DNA of 5,034 nucleotides. Source: Candidatus Omnitrophota bacterium. GTDB lineage: Bacteria > Omnitrophota > Gorgyraeia > 2-02-FULL-51-18. Every line of letters begins with the position of its first letter. Within the stretch, counting starts at the first letter, position 1. Positions 4,993-5,034 of the stretch are shown here, in pieces. The notes under the pieces are model-generated. The model was given only the letters and a program-made list of their open reading frames with translations, made no database searches and was not told the DNA's origin. The stretch is from assembly GCA_016196505.1 (NCBI GenBank), contig JACPXO010000085.1:1-5034 (forward strand), in the 5' to 3' direction. A program made the translations under genes and the position numbers.

Positions 4993-5034
4993 TCATGTCT
5001 TTGCCGACTACGGTGAACTGTGGGAAACTCTCGT

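Larger units (their letters stand above)
4601..5034 (-). pseudogene. dnaE: dnaE internal portion: DNA polymerase III alpha, open at the right edge, frame lost near 4690
   Basis: The gene enters from the right edge with ESFPQFTVVGKD, continues after an insertion with IRFGLSAVKNVG (a DnaE hallmark), then FKSFYDFAENVDLRVVNRKV, ESLIKCGAFDS and RSQLTAILDHALAV, the helix-hairpin-helix part of alpha. After about 4688 the frame reads unrelated residues (SILLKRSRPSRKIF...) to a TGA at 4603-4601, while the correct continuation lies in the -1 frame. The 24 codons between GKDM and IRFG are encoded by a palindromic element and are Pro/Gly/Ser-rich. The 5' two-thirds of dnaE (PHP, palm, thumb, most of the fingers) lies outside the window. 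The identification as dnaE is secure. The pseudogene label depends on the frameshift being real. Confidence 0.85.

Overview
This is a compact bacterial chromosomal window in which every gene reads on the minus strand. From the right edge to the left the order is: the 3' part of dnaE (DNA polymerase III alpha), a small HU/IHF-family DNA-binding protein, hisS, aspS, ybeY, and the first 35 codons of a dgkA-type lipid kinase cut by the left edge. Spacing is very tight: hisS and aspS overlap by 8 nt, aspS and ybeY are 2 nt apart, and ybeY and dgkA overlap by 4 nt (GTGA). GC is moderate. Bacterial-type AspRS, the YbeY-DgkA pair and a GRNPRTG-type HU mark it as bacterial. The phylum cannot be fixed from the sequence; an uncultured Omnitrophota/PVC-like or deltaproteobacteria-like lineage is only a guess. 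No phage, CRISPR, tRNA or rRNA is present.

Region 3978-5034 (dnaE) is the unusual part. (1) At 4924-4992 lies a 69-nt, almost completely base-paired element: 16-bp perfect terminal inverted repeats enclosing two abutting 7-bp hairpins with 3-nt loops. It is flanked by a direct TCA repeat. Removing it with one TCA (72 nt, exactly 24 codons) restores a canonical DnaE strand-turn-strand. It has no stop codon in any of the six frames. It looks like an in-frame palindromic insertion comparable in concept to the Rickettsia palindromic elements. (2) About 230 nt further along the gene the DnaE reading frame breaks near 4680-4700. Roughly a dozen or more residues, including the place where the internal beta-clamp-binding motif normally sits, appear to be missing.

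Region 3629-3971 holds the HU gene with its own promoter: a perfect TTGACA, an 18-nt spacer, and TAATAT. The -10 box lies inside a 17-bp near-perfect inverted repeat that looks like an operator. A strong Shine-Dalgarno sequence fixes the HU start at a GTG at 3907. A 9-bp hairpin at 3567-3588 separates HU from hisS.

Region 1-3543 is a housekeeping translation/envelope cluster: two class II aminoacyl-tRNA synthetases, the rRNA maturation endonuclease YbeY and a DgkA-family kinase, probably co-transcribed and translationally coupled. AspRS carries two residues (His31, Gly75) associated with relaxed tRNA-Asp/tRNA-Asn specificity, which predicts a GatCAB amidotransferase elsewhere in the genome.
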